Source: Alkalispirillum mobile
Lineage (GTDB): Bacteria > Pseudomonadota > Gammaproteobacteria > Nitrococcales > Halorhodospiraceae
NCBI RefSeq assembly: GCF_003664325.1
Contig: NZ_RCDA01000001.1
Location: forward strand, 310,001-374,000
Length of the DNA stretch: 64,000 nucleotides
Reading direction: 5' to 3'
Both the position numbers and the translations under genes were made by a program. The notes under the pieces were generated by a model that was not told the DNA's origin, ran no database searches, and saw only the letters and a list, made by a program, of their open reading frames with translations. Below are positions 1 through 8,885 of this stretch, piece by piece (positions within the stretch are counted from its first letter, which is position 1; each line of letters begins with the position of its first letter).

Positions 1-1008
1 GAGGGCGCTCAGCACGTCCTCGAGAAGCTTCGGCCCCTTGTAGATGAACCCGGAATAGACCTGCAGCAGATCCGCGCCCGCCTCCATGCGGTCCCGTGCA
101 TCCGCGCCGTTCATGATCCCGCCGATGCCAATCAGCGGCACCCGCCCCCCCAACCGCGCGGAGAGGTCCTCCAGCACAGCCTGGGCCCGGTCCCGCAGGG
201 GTTCGCCGGACAAGCCACCGGTCTCCGCTGCCAGCGGGTGGCTCCCCACACCGTCGCGAGAGAGCGTGGTATTGGTGGCCGCCACCCCGTCGATGCCGTG
301 CGCCAGGACCTGTTCGCAGAACCAGGCCCGTTGCGTCTCGTCCATGTCGGGGGCGATCTTGACCACCAACGGCACATAGCGGCGGTACTCCCCCGCCAAA
401 ACATCCCTTAGGTGCACCAGTCGGCCCAGCAGGGTCTCTAACAGTTCTCCCCCCTGCAGCTCACGCAAACCCGGCGTGTTGGGCGAGGAGACATTGACGG
501 TGACATAGTCAGCGTAAGGATAGACCTTTTGCAGGCACTCGAGGTAATCGTCGGCGGCCCGCTCGGTAGGGGTGTCCTTGTTCTTCCCGATATTCACCCC
601 TAGCACCCCTTGGTAACGCGTGGTGCGCAGGCGTTGAACCATGGCGTCCACGCCCTGGTTGTTGAAACCCATCCGGTTGATGATGGCCCGGTGCTCGGGC
701 AGGCGGAACAACCTGGGCTCCGGGTTGCCCGGTTGCGGGCGTGGTGTGACGGTGCCCACCTCAATGAACCCGAAACCCACCCGCCCGAGTGCCTCCAGGT
801 ATTCGGCATTCTTGTCCAGGCCGGCGGCCAGCCCGACGGGGTTCGGGAAGGTCAGTCCCATCACCCGGCGCGGGTTGTCCGGCAGGTGGTGCCCGCGCAG
901 CAAGCGGCCCAGCCCGGCACGGTCCACCCGGTTCATCCACGCGAGCGCGAACTCGTGGCTGCGCTCCGCATCCATGCGCATCAACAGCGGTCGTAACAGT
1001 GAATACAA
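1..1008 (-). CDS. pyrD: Dihydroorotate dehydrogenase (quinone), class 2; C-terminus runs off the window
   Basis: PyrD oxidises dihydroorotate to orotate in pyrimidine synthesis, passing electrons through FMN to membrane quinone. The reading frame is open from the window edge; 336 codons are present, so only a few C-terminal residues should be missing compared with the ~336-residue E. coli enzyme plus stop. Visible class 2 features are the N-terminal membrane-associating helix (LYSLLRPLLMRMD), the FMN-binding GLAAGLDKN segment near residue 62, NRMGFNN, and NVSSPNTPGLR near residue 173, which carries the catalytic serine of class 2 enzymes. The only start that fits the family N-terminus is TTG at 1008 (no in-frame ATG upstream); the ribosome-binding site there is weak, so the start is less sure than the identity. 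Confidence 0.93.
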   Translation of the reverse strand, partial: MYSLLRPLLMRMDAERSHEFALAWMNRVDRAGLGRLLRGHHLPDNPRRVMGLTFPNPVGLAAGLDKNAEYLEALGRVGFGFIEVGTVTPRPQPGNPEPRLFRLPEHRAIINRMGFNNQGVDAMVQRLRTTRYQGVLGVNIGKNKDTPTERAADDYLECLQKVYPYADYVTVNVSSPNTPGLRELQGGELLETLLGRLVHLRDVLAGEYRRYVPLVVKIAPDMDETQRAWFCEQVLAHGIDGVAATNTTLSRDGVGSHPLAAETGGLSGEPLRDRAQAVLEDLSARLGGRVPLIGIGGIMNGADARDRMEAGADLLQVYSGFIYKGPKLLEDVLSAL

Positions 1009-1188
1009 GGTCTCAACCCCCGATCTGCCTTTGAGTCGGCCCCGCAGGCCGGCTTGCAGGAAAAGGTGAATTGTAACGCGCAGCGCCCGGTGCGTGTGCT
1101 CGCGGCGTTTTCGGTTTCTCGACCCGGTACCCGCCCTGCTTTACACTCCAGAGCTTGTGCAATGGAACAGGCCGGACGAGGGAGTCGC

Positions 1189-1962
1189 ATGCGTCGAGTC
1201 GTTTTCAACCAGAAGGGCGGGGTCGGCAAATCCACCATTACCTGCAACCTGGCGGCCATCGCTGCCGCGCGCGGGTTGTCCACCCTGGTAGTGGACCTGG
1301 ACCCGCAGGGCAATACCAGCCAGTACCTGCTGGGAGAGGACACCGAAGCCATGGAGGACACCCTGGCCGGGTTTTTCGACCAGATGTTGAGCTTTCGCCT
1401 GTATCCTCGCGACAGTTCAGAGTTTATTCATCAGACGCCCCACGAGAACCTCGCGGTCATGCCAGCCCACAGGGAGCTGACCGAATTGATGGGCAAGCTG
1501 GAGAGCCGATACAAGATCTACAAGCTGCGTGAGGCCCTCGCCGCTCTGGGCGAGCAGTACGACAGCATCTGGATCGATACGCCTCCGGCCCTCAACTTCT
1601 TTACCCGCTCCGCCCTGATAGCCGCCGACCGCTGCCTCATCCCGTTCGATTGCGACGATTTCTCCCGTCGGGCGCTCTACGAGTTGCTGTTTAACGTCCG
1701 CGAGATCCAGGAGGATCACAACGCCGATCTCGCTGTCGAAGGGATTATCGTCAACCAGTTCCAGGCCCGGGCCAGCTTACCCCGGCAGGTGGTGGACGAA
1801 CTGGTCGCCGAGGACTTGCCGGTCCTGGATGCCTACCTGTCCTCCTCGGTGAAGGTGCGCGAATCGCACCAACAGGCCCGGCCGCTGCTGCACCTCGCCC
1901 CGAAGCACAAGCTGACCGCGGAATTCGAGGCGCTGTACGACCTGCTACACCCGACTGACTGA
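1189..1962 (+). CDS. ParA/MinD-family ATPase (orphan, no ParB beside it)
   Basis: A 257-residue ParA-type ATPase. The deviant Walker A motif KGGVGKS lies at residues 9-15, followed by DLDPQGN near 40 and the Walker B-like IWIDTPPALN near 125. The open frame extends upstream to 1054, but ATG 1189 is preferred: it follows a GAGGGA ribosome-binding site and gives the usual family N-terminus (MRRVVFNQKGGVGK). Such proteins position DNA or protein cargo by ATP-dependent cycling on the nucleoid or membrane. No parB gene or parS-like site is seen nearby. Its neighbour, 29 bp downstream on the same strand, is a lytic transglycosylase, so a chromosomal cargo-positioning role is more likely than plasmid partition; the cargo cannot be read from sequence. 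Confidence 0.85.
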   Translation: MRRVVFNQKGGVGKSTITCNLAAIAAARGLSTLVVDLDPQGNTSQYLLGEDTEAMEDTLAGFFDQMLSFRLYPRDSSEFIHQTPHENLAVMPAHRELTELMGKLESRYKIYKLREALAALGEQYDSIWIDTPPALNFFTRSALIAADRCLIPFDCDDFSRRALYELLFNVREIQEDHNADLAVEGIIVNQFQARASLPRQVVDELVAEDLPVLDAYLSSSVKVRESHQQARPLLHLAPKHKLTAEFEALYDLLHPTD

Positions 1963-1991
1963 ACAGCCGAATCGCACTGGAGAGCCCCCCG

Positions 1992-3197
1992 ATGCTGAAA
2001 CGCCTGGCCCCGCTGAGTGCCCTGACCCTGCTGCTAGCCGCCCCGGCCTATGCGCAGGCCAGCGATGATGAGTTTCAGCAGTGTATTGCCACGCTCGGCG
2101 ATCAGGCCCGGGAGGCGGGCCTGTCCGAGAGCGCAATCGAGAAAGCACTATCGGATGTGACCCGGCTGGAGCGGGTCATCAGCAGTGACCGGAGCCAGCC
2201 CGAGTTCGTCCAGACCTTCTGGCAGTACCTGGATCAGCGGGTCACGGATCGACGGGTGGAACGGGGCCGGGAGTTGCTGGAGGAGCACGAAGACCTGCTT
2301 TGGCGCATCCACGCCGACTACGGCGTGCGCCCGCAATACCTGGTCGCCCTCTGGGGCATGGAGACCAACTTCGGCGGCTACTTTGGTGACGTACCGGTCA
2401 TCGACGCCCTGGCCACTCTGGCCTGCGACACGCGGCGCAGCGATTTCTTCCGCACCCAGGTGGTGGAGGCCGTCCGCATCCTGGACGAGGGGCACATGGA
2501 CCGTGAGGGCATGGTGGGCTCCTGGGCCGGTGCCATGGGCCACACGCAGTTCATGCCCTCCACCTTCACGGCCTACGCGGTGGACTACGATGGCAGCGGG
2601 CGGATCGACCTCTGGAACAGCCTGCCGGACGCCTTTGCCTCCTCCGCCAACTACCTGCAGTCGCTCGGCTGGGTGGACGGTCAGCGCTGGGGGCGCGAGG
2701 TCATTCTGCCCGAGGGCTTCGACTACGCCCTGGCCGCCCCGGACGAGCGGCGGGCCGTCAGTGAGTGGCGGGCGCTCGGGGTCCTCCAGACCGATGGCCA
2801 ACGGGTGCCTTACAGCGGGGTCGAGGCGGAACTGATGCTGCCTTCCGGCTACCAGGGCCCGGCGTTCCTGGTCTACGAGAACTTCCGCAAGATCATGCGC
2901 TGGAACGCCTCAACATCCTACGCACTGGCGGTCGGTGTCCTGGCTGACCGGATCGCCGGCGCGGGTGATCTCGCCGCCCTCCCGGCGGAGCCCCCGGAGG
3001 CTATGCGGATCGATGACGTTAAAGCGCTGCAGGAAGCGCTTAACGCCCTCGGTTACGACGCCGGACCGGTGGACGGCCAGCCCGGCCCCCAGACCCGGCA
3101 GGCCATCCGTGGCTTCCAGCAGGATACCGGCCTGCCGGCGGACGGCCACCCGTCACCCCGCGTGCTGGAGGCGGTGCGGGCCCGTGGCGACGGCTGA
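1992..3197 (+). CDS. Lytic murein transglycosylase, MltB/SltB family, with C-terminal peptidoglycan-binding domain
   Basis: A 401-residue secreted enzyme expected to cleave the MurNAc-GlcNAc bond with formation of 1,6-anhydroMurNAc. A signal peptide covers residues 1-21 (hydrophobic core, AYA cleavage site; no lipobox Cys, so soluble rather than an MltB-type lipoprotein). The SLT_2 domain contains WGMETNFGG with the likely catalytic Glu124, then MGHTQFMPSTF and a YDGSGRIDLW segment. A peptidoglycan_binding_1 domain fills residues ~335-395 (LQEALNALGYDAGPVDGQ). It lies 29 bp after the ParA-like gene on the same strand and may be co-transcribed. Family assignment is firm; the precise paralogue is not. 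Confidence 0.9.
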   Translation: MLKRLAPLSALTLLLAAPAYAQASDDEFQQCIATLGDQAREAGLSESAIEKALSDVTRLERVISSDRSQPEFVQTFWQYLDQRVTDRRVERGRELLEEHEDLLWRIHADYGVRPQYLVALWGMETNFGGYFGDVPVIDALATLACDTRRSDFFRTQVVEAVRILDEGHMDREGMVGSWAGAMGHTQFMPSTFTAYAVDYDGSGRIDLWNSLPDAFASSANYLQSLGWVDGQRWGREVILPEGFDYALAAPDERRAVSEWRALGVLQTDGQRVPYSGVEAELMLPSGYQGPAFLVYENFRKIMRWNASTSYALAVGVLADRIAGAGDLAALPAEPPEAMRIDDVKALQEALNALGYDAGPVDGQPGPQTRQAIRGFQQDTGLPADGHPSPRVLEAVRARGDG

Positions 3198-3201
3198 TGC
3201 G

Positions 3202-3693
3202 CTAGTCGTCGATCCGACTGAGCACCGGCTCCCACTCGATGGTGCCGTCGGCGTCCACCTCGAAGGCGAAGATGGCGGCGCCGCGGACATGACCATCCTC
3301 GAAGACCGCGTAGACCCAGTGGTCGTTGAGCACCGCCATTTCCTCGGCCACGAAATAATGGGTGCCGCCCAGCACGCCTTCCTCCGGCACTAGCTCCGGG
3401 CGCGCTTTCAGGTCTTCGATCAGGGCGGTCTCCGGGTCATCCAGCCCCGCCTGCTCCAACTGCCGCAGACCGAACGTGCTCAAGCCCAGCCCGACCGGAC
3501 GCGCCGGAGTCTCCGGCGTATCGGGCCTCGCCTCCAGCTCTGCCTGCAGGCTTGCCAGTTCCTCCTCGGCCGCTTCCCGCTCGCCGACCTGCTGGAAAAG
3601 CAGGATGACCAGCCAGGCCACCAGCACGATCAGCATCAGCGCCACCAGGCGCCACATCAGCCGGTCGCGGATATCGCGGTTGTCCTTACGCAT
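3202..3693 (-). CDS. Membrane-anchored coiled-coil protein of unknown function
   Basis: A 163-residue protein with one N-terminal transmembrane helix (residues ~14-33, LVALMLIVLVAWLVILLF), a short Glu/Ala-rich coiled coil (~36-55), and a soluble C-terminal part with no motif I recognise, probably periplasmic. An upstream in-frame ATG exists at 3711, but a GGAAGGAAGGGA ribosome-binding site is correctly spaced for ATG 3693 and too close to the upstream one. Its end is 5 bp from the convergent transglycosylase gene. It follows the YajG-like lipoprotein gene by ~20 bp on the same strand, so the two probably form a small envelope-related operon. Confidence 0.7.
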   Translation of the reverse strand: MRKDNRDIRDRLMWRLVALMLIVLVAWLVILLFQQVGEREAAEEELASLQAELEARPDTPETPARPVGLGLSTFGLRQLEQAGLDDPETALIEDLKARPELVPEEGVLGGTHYFVAEEMAVLNDHWVYAVFEDGHVRGAAIFAFEVDADGTIEWEPVLSRIDD

Positions 3694-3713
3694 CGGGTCC
3701 CTTCCTTCCATCC

Positions 3714-4301
3714 TCAGTGTTCATCCGCGCGGAGCATCTCGCGCAGTGGGGCCTCATCCAGAAGCCGCTCCAGCATCCGTGTGACCACCTCGTTGATCAT
3801 CTGTTCGTTCTCGGTCTCGCCCGGCGAGTGCACCATCCGGCGCTCCGAGCGGGCACGCGCCACACCGGTGTAGCTCCGGCCGTCCTGCTCTGCGCGGGCA
3901 GACATGCGGCCCTCGAGGTGGATCCCGCGGGTGACGACGCCGGGGCTGCGCTCATAGTAAAGGTCTTCCAGTTCCACCCGCAGGCGACGGTCGGCAGCGG
4001 CATCTGCATCGACCACCTCAAAACCCCGGCGGACCAGGGCGCGCTCCACCCCGCGCCGGATCCCCAGCGCAGGATCCTCGTAGGGCTCAATCCGCGCGGA
4101 GCCGCCACGGTCACCGTCGCGGAACCCGATGACGTGTTCCTCGCGCGCATCGGTCACGGCGAGCGCCACGGTAATCCCCTGCCCTTCCTCGCTTTGTGCG
4201 ACATCAGGGCGCGGGTCGAGGCGCACGGTCTGTGAGGCGGGTGCGCAGGCGGCGAGCACCAAGGCCGCCATCATCAGTAAAACCAGGTTTCGGACAGGCA
4301 T
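3714..4301 (-). CDS. YajG-like outer-membrane lipoprotein
   Basis: A 195-residue predicted lipoprotein. A signal sequence ends in the lipobox LAAC with Cys19 as the lipidation site. The body has the pattern of the YajG family (VRLDPRPDV after the Cys, a central GVERALVRRGFEVV segment, LRVELEDLYY, and a C-terminal helix ending LRE). The family has no established biochemical role; E. coli yajG sits by ampG, but here the neighbours are a membrane coiled-coil protein and a metallopeptidase gene. Family membership rests on motif pattern and length and is moderately secure. Confidence 0.75.
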   Translation of the reverse strand: MPVRNLVLLMMAALVLAACAPASQTVRLDPRPDVAQSEEGQGITVALAVTDAREEHVIGFRDGDRGGSARIEPYEDPALGIRRGVERALVRRGFEVVDADAAADRRLRVELEDLYYERSPGVVTRGIHLEGRMSARAEQDGRSYTGVARARSERRMVHSPGETENEQMINEVVTRMLERLLDEAPLREMLRADEH

Positions 4302-4393
4302 GGCTGCTGCTCCTGGGTAGCATCCGGGATGAAGATCAACTCTGTTGCCGGATTATACGCATTGGCGTGGTGCTCTACCTCCACCCGGCCCCG

Positions 4394-6511
4394 TTAACCG
4401 AGGTCGGGTACCGGATTCTCGTCAGCGCCACCCGGGCCGTTGGTCCGGTCCCCGGCCGCCTCCGAGTCAAAGGGAAGGAGCAAGGGCACCGGCACCCCCA
4501 GCAGCAGGGCGATGGCCCGCACCAGCTCCGCCTCGTCCACGGTGACCCGCCCGGCGTGGATGGCAGCCTGGGCCAGGCCCTCGAGTAACGTCTGTTTCAT
4601 CTCACCGCGCAGGCCGTCCAACTGCCGTAGCGCTTCGTCCATACCGGACACCCAGTCTTCCGGCGCTTCCCACTCGGGCGGCGCCGGTATGAGCATCCTG
4701 GTCATTGCAGCCTGGTAGGCAGCCCGCGCGCCCTCGGGGTTGCCGGGATGGCCGGCCCAGGTGAACCCGGCGAACAGACGGCCCGTTGCCGACATGACCT
4801 GGTGCAGCGCCAGGCGGCCGGCACGGTGCTCACGGGGGCGCACCGCACGTTGTACCTGAACCCGCGCCATGCGCCCCAGGGCGTATTCGTGAAAGGCCAC
4901 CCGACCATCGGCCCCGATCACCCGCGACAGGGCCAGCAACCAGCGCTGCAGGAAGGTCTCCGGCTGGTGGTTGAGTGCTGGTAACGCCAACTCCAGTAAC
5001 GGTAGCCGGTGGCCGGGTGACCAGGGCGCCGCGTCTCGCTCGGCCTGGATCGTTTGCAGCGCGTTCAAGACCTCGTCGCCAAGCGTCTCGCCGACCAGGG
5101 CCTGCTGCTTCTGACGGACCTCTGCCTGGTCACTCAGTAACAGGGCCAGGGCCAGCGCGGGCGCACGCTGCGGGTCCTGGGCCGCGGAACGGGCATGGGC
5201 CGGGAGGCTTTCCAGCAGCGCCCGGGCCTGTGCCAGGCGGCGCTCTTCCAACTCGCCGCTGGCTGCCAGGGCGCCCCACAGCGCGACGCCGGGGAGCCCC
5301 GCGTCCGCGGCCAGCGGCAACGCGTTGAAGGGTGAGCCGGGGGTTCGCTCCGTTTCACGGCGCTGCGACTGCTGCCGGCGCTCCGCCTCCCGGCGTGCCA
5401 CCCGGCGGCGCTCCAGTTGCCTGCGGATCGACTCCAGGCTGGCGCGGGACCAGCGTGGGTCCAGCGCCCGCAGCCGCTCTTCCACCGGCGGGTGGGTCGC
5501 CAACCAGTGCAGCCACGGGCCGCCGAAACCCAGCCCGTGGGCGAACAGCATGTGGCTGACCTCCTGGCGCCGGCCGGCAACCAGGGCAGAGCCCAGTTCC
5601 CGGCCAACAGCGATCTTGCTCAACGCCCCGGCGAGGCCCTCCGGTTGCCGGGTATACTGGACCGCCGAGGCATCGGCAAGCCGCTCGCGCTGTCGGCAGA
5701 TGGCCGCCTTGATCAGCGCACCGAAGAAGGCGCCGAGCTGGCCGAACAGGAACACGAAGGCCCCGAGCAGGAAGGAGACTGCGGCGCCGTCTGCCGGATT
5801 GCCCTCGCCCGCTGGCGCCGGATTGCGCCGGGATGGCGCCGCCCAGACACTCCGTCTCATCAGGACCCGGCCGAGCACAGCAAAGGCCTCCAGGCCGTGG
5901 AGCACGCCGAGCAAGTGCATGTTCAGCCGCGTGTCACCATTGAAGATGTGGCTGAACTCATGGGCGACCACTGCCTGTAATTCGTCGCGATCGAGCTTTT
6001 CCAGTGCTCCCCGGGTGACCGCCACCACCGCGTCCTCCGGGCCGAAACCGGCTGCGAAGGCATTGATCCCGGGTTCCCGATCCATCACGTAAACGCCAGG
6101 CACGGGCAACCCGGAGGCCAGCGCCATCTCCTCGACCACATTGCGGAGCAGCCGCTCCTGGGCGTCCTCGGTGGCAGGTGGCACCGGCCGGGCATCCAGC
6201 TCGCGGGCCACCACGGCACCGCCCCGCCGCAGTTTCAGGGTCATGGCGAGGCTGAAAAAGCCGATGGTACCCAGCAGAATCGCACTGGCCCAGCCAATCG
6301 TGCCGCCCGCCAGCGACCAGACCTGGGACAGGCGCTCCACCATGGGGCGGTCACCGGCCCAGAGCGTCGTCCACGCGCCGCCATGGAACCCCCACAGCAG
6401 CAACAGGTTGACAATGGATACGATCGCCAGCACCGCCAGCAGGAAAAGCACCAGCAGCCAGCGCGTGCTGCGCCGCGCTGCCTCCTGCCGCCGGAAAAAA
6501 TCGGATGCCAT
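4394..6511 (-). CDS. Large M48-family membrane zinc metallopeptidase
   Basis: A 705-residue HtpX-related protease. The zinc site HEFSH occupies residues 184-188, and the third ligand is probably the Glu of ERLADASA near residue 275. Transmembrane segments are visible at ~18-40, ~70-92 and ~235-265, placing the catalytic site on the cytoplasmic face as in HtpX. HtpX itself is ~290 residues; the extra ~400-residue C-terminal region, rich in Arg/Ala/Leu and probably helical, is typical of the larger M48 proteins that pair with LemA. lemA lies immediately upstream on the same strand, and a perfect 17-bp hairpin separates the two genes. The likely role is quality control of membrane proteins; the substrate is unknown. 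Confidence 0.88.
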   Translation of the reverse strand: MASDFFRRQEAARRSTRWLLVLFLLAVLAIVSIVNLLLLWGFHGGAWTTLWAGDRPMVERLSQVWSLAGGTIGWASAILLGTIGFFSLAMTLKLRRGGAVVARELDARPVPPATEDAQERLLRNVVEEMALASGLPVPGVYVMDREPGINAFAAGFGPEDAVVAVTRGALEKLDRDELQAVVAHEFSHIFNGDTRLNMHLLGVLHGLEAFAVLGRVLMRRSVWAAPSRRNPAPAGEGNPADGAAVSFLLGAFVFLFGQLGAFFGALIKAAICRQRERLADASAVQYTRQPEGLAGALSKIAVGRELGSALVAGRRQEVSHMLFAHGLGFGGPWLHWLATHPPVEERLRALDPRWSRASLESIRRQLERRRVARREAERRQQSQRRETERTPGSPFNALPLAADAGLPGVALWGALAASGELEERRLAQARALLESLPAHARSAAQDPQRAPALALALLLSDQAEVRQKQQALVGETLGDEVLNALQTIQAERDAAPWSPGHRLPLLELALPALNHQPETFLQRWLLALSRVIGADGRVAFHEYALGRMARVQVQRAVRPREHRAGRLALHQVMSATGRLFAGFTWAGHPGNPEGARAAYQAAMTRMLIPAPPEWEAPEDWVSGMDEALRQLDGLRGEMKQTLLEGLAQAAIHAGRVTVDEAELVRAIALLLGVPVPLLLPFDSEAAGDRTNGPGGADENPVPDLG

Positions 6512-6536
6512 GGGACCCTACCCCGCCTTACCGCCC

Positions 6537-6578
6537 CCACCCCTTCCGGCCTGTGGATTATCAGGCCGGAAGGGGTGG
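6537..6578 (-). promoter_or_regulatory. Perfect 17-bp intercistronic hairpin between lemA and the M48 peptidase gene
   Basis: The arms 6537-6553 and 6562-6578 are exact inverse complements, with an 8-nt loop (tggattat on the + strand). The hairpin starts 1 nt after the lemA stop codon and ends 25 nt before the peptidase start. No T-run follows on the minus strand, so it is not a standard intrinsic terminator. It may cap and stabilise the lemA mRNA or partly attenuate the downstream gene. Confidence 0.7.
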
Positions 6579-6579
6579 A

Positions 6580-7170
6580 TCAGAAGGAGACCTGGGGGAC
6601 TTCACGCTTGGTGGGGTCTTCGATCTCCAGCAACGCTGCAGGCAGGAAGTTGAAGGTCCCGGCTATGACGCTGTTGGGGAACACCTCACGCGCCGTGTTG
6701 TAGTTCATCACCGCATCGTTGTATGCCTGACGGGCGAACGCGACGCGATTTTCCGTGGAGGTCAACTCCTCGGAGAGTTGCATCATGTTCTGGTTGGCCT
6801 TGAGGTCGGGGTAATTCTCCACCACCGCGAACAGGCGGCCCAGTGCACCACTGAGCCCCGACTCCGCGCTTGAGAGCTGCTGCATGCGGCCCGGGTCGGT
6901 CGGGTCCGATGCGGCGTTTCGGAGGCCTTGCTCCGCCTGGTTCCTGGCCTGGACCACGGCTTCCAGTGTTTCCCGCTCATGGCTCATGTAGGCCCGGGCG
7001 GTCTCCACCAGGTTGGGGATCAGGTCGTGGCGGCGTGTGAGTTGCACATCGATCTGGGCAAAGGCGTTCTTGAACCGGTTGCGCAGCTTGACCAGCCGGT
7101 TGTAGATGACCACCCCGCCGATGACGACCAGCGCGAGAAAAACCAGCAGTAGAATGAGGGTGACTTCCAT
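6580..7170 (-). CDS. lemA: LemA family protein
   Basis: A 196-residue protein with one N-terminal transmembrane helix (residues ~3-24) and the LemA helical-bundle signature: RLVKLRNRFKNAFAQIDVQL then RRHDLIPNLVE near residue 50, and NYPDLKANQNM near 125. Length is normal for the family. LemA proteins are often encoded beside M48 or TPM-domain proteins; here the M48 peptidase follows directly. Function is poorly defined (membrane-associated, N-terminus outside). Only 3 bp separate it from the upstream patatin gene, so patatin-lemA-M48 may be one transcript. Confidence 0.93.
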   Translation of the reverse strand: MEVTLILLLVFLALVVIGGVVIYNRLVKLRNRFKNAFAQIDVQLTRRHDLIPNLVETARAYMSHERETLEAVVQARNQAEQGLRNAASDPTDPGRMQQLSSAESGLSGALGRLFAVVENYPDLKANQNMMQLSEELTSTENRVAFARQAYNDAVMNYNTAREVFPNSVIAGTFNFLPAALLEIEDPTKREVPQVSF

Positions 7171-7173
7171 GCA

Positions 7174-8139
7174 CTATCTCCTTGTCGGCTCCAGGCTCTT
7201 GAGGGAGGCCTGAAACTCCATTGTAGCGTCATAACCCTTGGCAATCGCCTCCTGCCCGCGGTCAAACTCGAGCAGGCCCAGATGGGCCAGGCGCGGCGTG
7301 ATGATGACATCCGGCGGATCACCGGCCATACGGCTGCGGGTGATTCGGTCCTGCATGACGTTGATTGCCGAGGCGGCCACATCCAGTATACCCGGCCGGT
7401 CCGGGTCCGCCTCCGCACCCCCACGCTTTGCAGTGGTTGCCACCGGCAACCACTGCTTGATCAGTGACGCGGTCCGCTCCTTGACCCCGTCCGGCAGGTA
7501 TGTGATCCACCCGGACGGACCGCGCTGGCGGGGGGTTTTCGGGTGATCATGCGGTTGTCGCGCGTGGCGCCCCAGAAGATCGCCATTCAGATTGACGGCA
7601 ATGATCCGCTCGGCCCCCAAGGCGCGGCAAACGGATACCGGTACCGGATTGACCAGGCCCCCATCCGCCAGCCAGCGACCCCCCATCAGCACGGGCGAAA
7701 AAAGCCCCGGCACCGCGGAGGACGCGCGCAGCGCATCGGCTATCGGCCCCTCCTGCAACCAGACTTCGGTGCCATTTTCCACTTCGGTCGCAACGGCGGC
7801 GAAGGGGATGGCCAGGTTTTCAATAGTGGCATCGTCCAAGTGGCGAGCGTAGAGGTTACGCAGCTTCTGGCCGTCCACCAGGCCGCTGCCCACGGTGATA
7901 TCCGCCAGCCCCATGATCTCGCGCCGGCCCAGTTGCTGCACCCAATCATGAAAGCCGTCGATCCGCCCGGCAGCGTAGTAAGCGCCGACGATGGCGCCGA
8001 TGGAGGTGCCGGCCACCACATCGGGCTCGATACCCAGCTCACGCAGGGCCTTGATGACCCCGATATGGGCCCAGCCCCGGGCCGCCCCACTGCCCAGCGC
8101 CAGGCCGATCTTCATGCTACGGCGTTGTGCGCCGGCCAT
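7174..8139 (-). CDS. Patatin-like phospholipase, RssA type
   Basis: A 321-residue serine acyl hydrolase. It shows the oxyanion-hole loop GSGAARG (residues 16-22), the nucleophile elbow GTSIG with Ser46, and the catalytic Asp of DGG at residue 159, the Ser-Asp dyad of bacterial patatins such as RssA. There is no signal peptide, so it is cytoplasmic or peripherally membrane-bound. Two starts are possible: ATG 8139, used here, and ATG eight codons later (MKIGLALGSG), which matches RssA more closely; neither has a strong ribosome-binding site. The gene begins 6 bp after the nrdJb stop, so readthrough from the ribonucleotide reductase genes is possible. Confidence 0.88.
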   Translation of the reverse strand: MAGAQRRSMKIGLALGSGAARGWAHIGVIKALRELGIEPDVVAGTSIGAIVGAYYAAGRIDGFHDWVQQLGRREIMGLADITVGSGLVDGQKLRNLYARHLDDATIENLAIPFAAVATEVENGTEVWLQEGPIADALRASSAVPGLFSPVLMGGRWLADGGLVNPVPVSVCRALGAERIIAVNLNGDLLGRHARQPHDHPKTPRQRGPSGWITYLPDGVKERTASLIKQWLPVATTAKRGGAEADPDRPGILDVAASAINVMQDRITRSRMAGDPPDVIITPRLAHLGLLEFDRGQEAIAKGYDATMEFQASLKSLEPTRR

Positions 8140-8145
8140 GGCTGC

Positions 8146-8835
8146 TTAACCACACTTCGACTCGCCGCAGTTCAGGCAGGTCAGGCAACCGTCCATCTGC
8201 ACCATGGCCTTGGTGTTGCACTTGATGCAGAGTTCGGAGTTCTCCGGAAACCCGCCGCGCTCACCGTCACCGTCATTGGCCGGCGCGCCACCGCCCTCAA
8301 CTTCGGCCCGCTTCTGCTCGATAAAACGCTTCTGGTGCTCGTCCAGTTCGTCCGCCTCAAGCATGCCGATGGCCTTCAGGTGGGTCTCGATGACATCGCC
8401 GATCTCGGCCACCAGCGAGGGCATGAACCGGCCGCCCCGCTTGAAGTAGCCGCCCCGCGGGTCGAACACCGAGCGCAACTCCTCGGCCAGGAACGTGCAG
8501 TCGCCACCCTTGCGGAACACCGCGGAGATGATACGCGTCAGGGCCACAATCCACTGGAAGTGGTCCATGTTCTTCGAGTTGATGAAGATCTCGAAGGGGC
8601 GGCGCACCTCGTGCTCGGTGCCCGGGTTCAGTACGACGTCGTTGATGGTGACGTACAGGGCGTGCTCGGAGAGCGGGGTCTTGATTTTGTACGTCTGCCC
8701 CTCCAGCGCCTCGGGGCGCTGGATACGTTCGTGCATGTGTTCGATGTCGATCTCGTTACGGGCCTCGGTCGGTCGTTCATCCTCCGGCTTGACCACGCCG
8801 TAATCGACGATCTTCGCTTCAATCTTTTTGGCCAT
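8146..8835 (-). CDS. nrdJb: B12-dependent (class II) ribonucleotide reductase, small split subunit NrdJb
   Basis: A 229-residue protein corresponding to the C-terminal part of class II RNR that is a separate gene in Pseudomonas-type split NrdJ. It has a TSCPD-like region (FEIFINSKNMDHFQWIVALTR near residues 85-105) and a Cys-rich tail (CIKCNTK, then CLTCLNCGESKCG at the extreme C-terminus). In class II enzymes the terminal cysteine pair re-reduces the active-site disulfide after each turnover, so this subunit should be needed for multiple turnovers by NrdJa. It follows nrdJa by 50 bp with a GGGAGAG ribosome-binding site. Confidence 0.92.
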   Translation of the reverse strand: MAKKIEAKIVDYGVVKPEDERPTEARNEIDIEHMHERIQRPEALEGQTYKIKTPLSEHALYVTINDVVLNPGTEHEVRRPFEIFINSKNMDHFQWIVALTRIISAVFRKGGDCTFLAEELRSVFDPRGGYFKRGGRFMPSLVAEIGDVIETHLKAIGMLEADELDEHQKRFIEQKRAEVEGGGAPANDGDGERGGFPENSELCIKCNTKAMVQMDGCLTCLNCGESKCG

Positions 8836-8885
8836 GGGTCTCTCCCGCCCCGGCGGGGCAATGGTTACTTGTCCGTCGGGGTTGT

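Noticed and set aside
1189-1962. Plasmid or chromosomal partition locus
   Set aside because: ParA-like ATPase is present but with no parB and no parS-like palindromes nearby.
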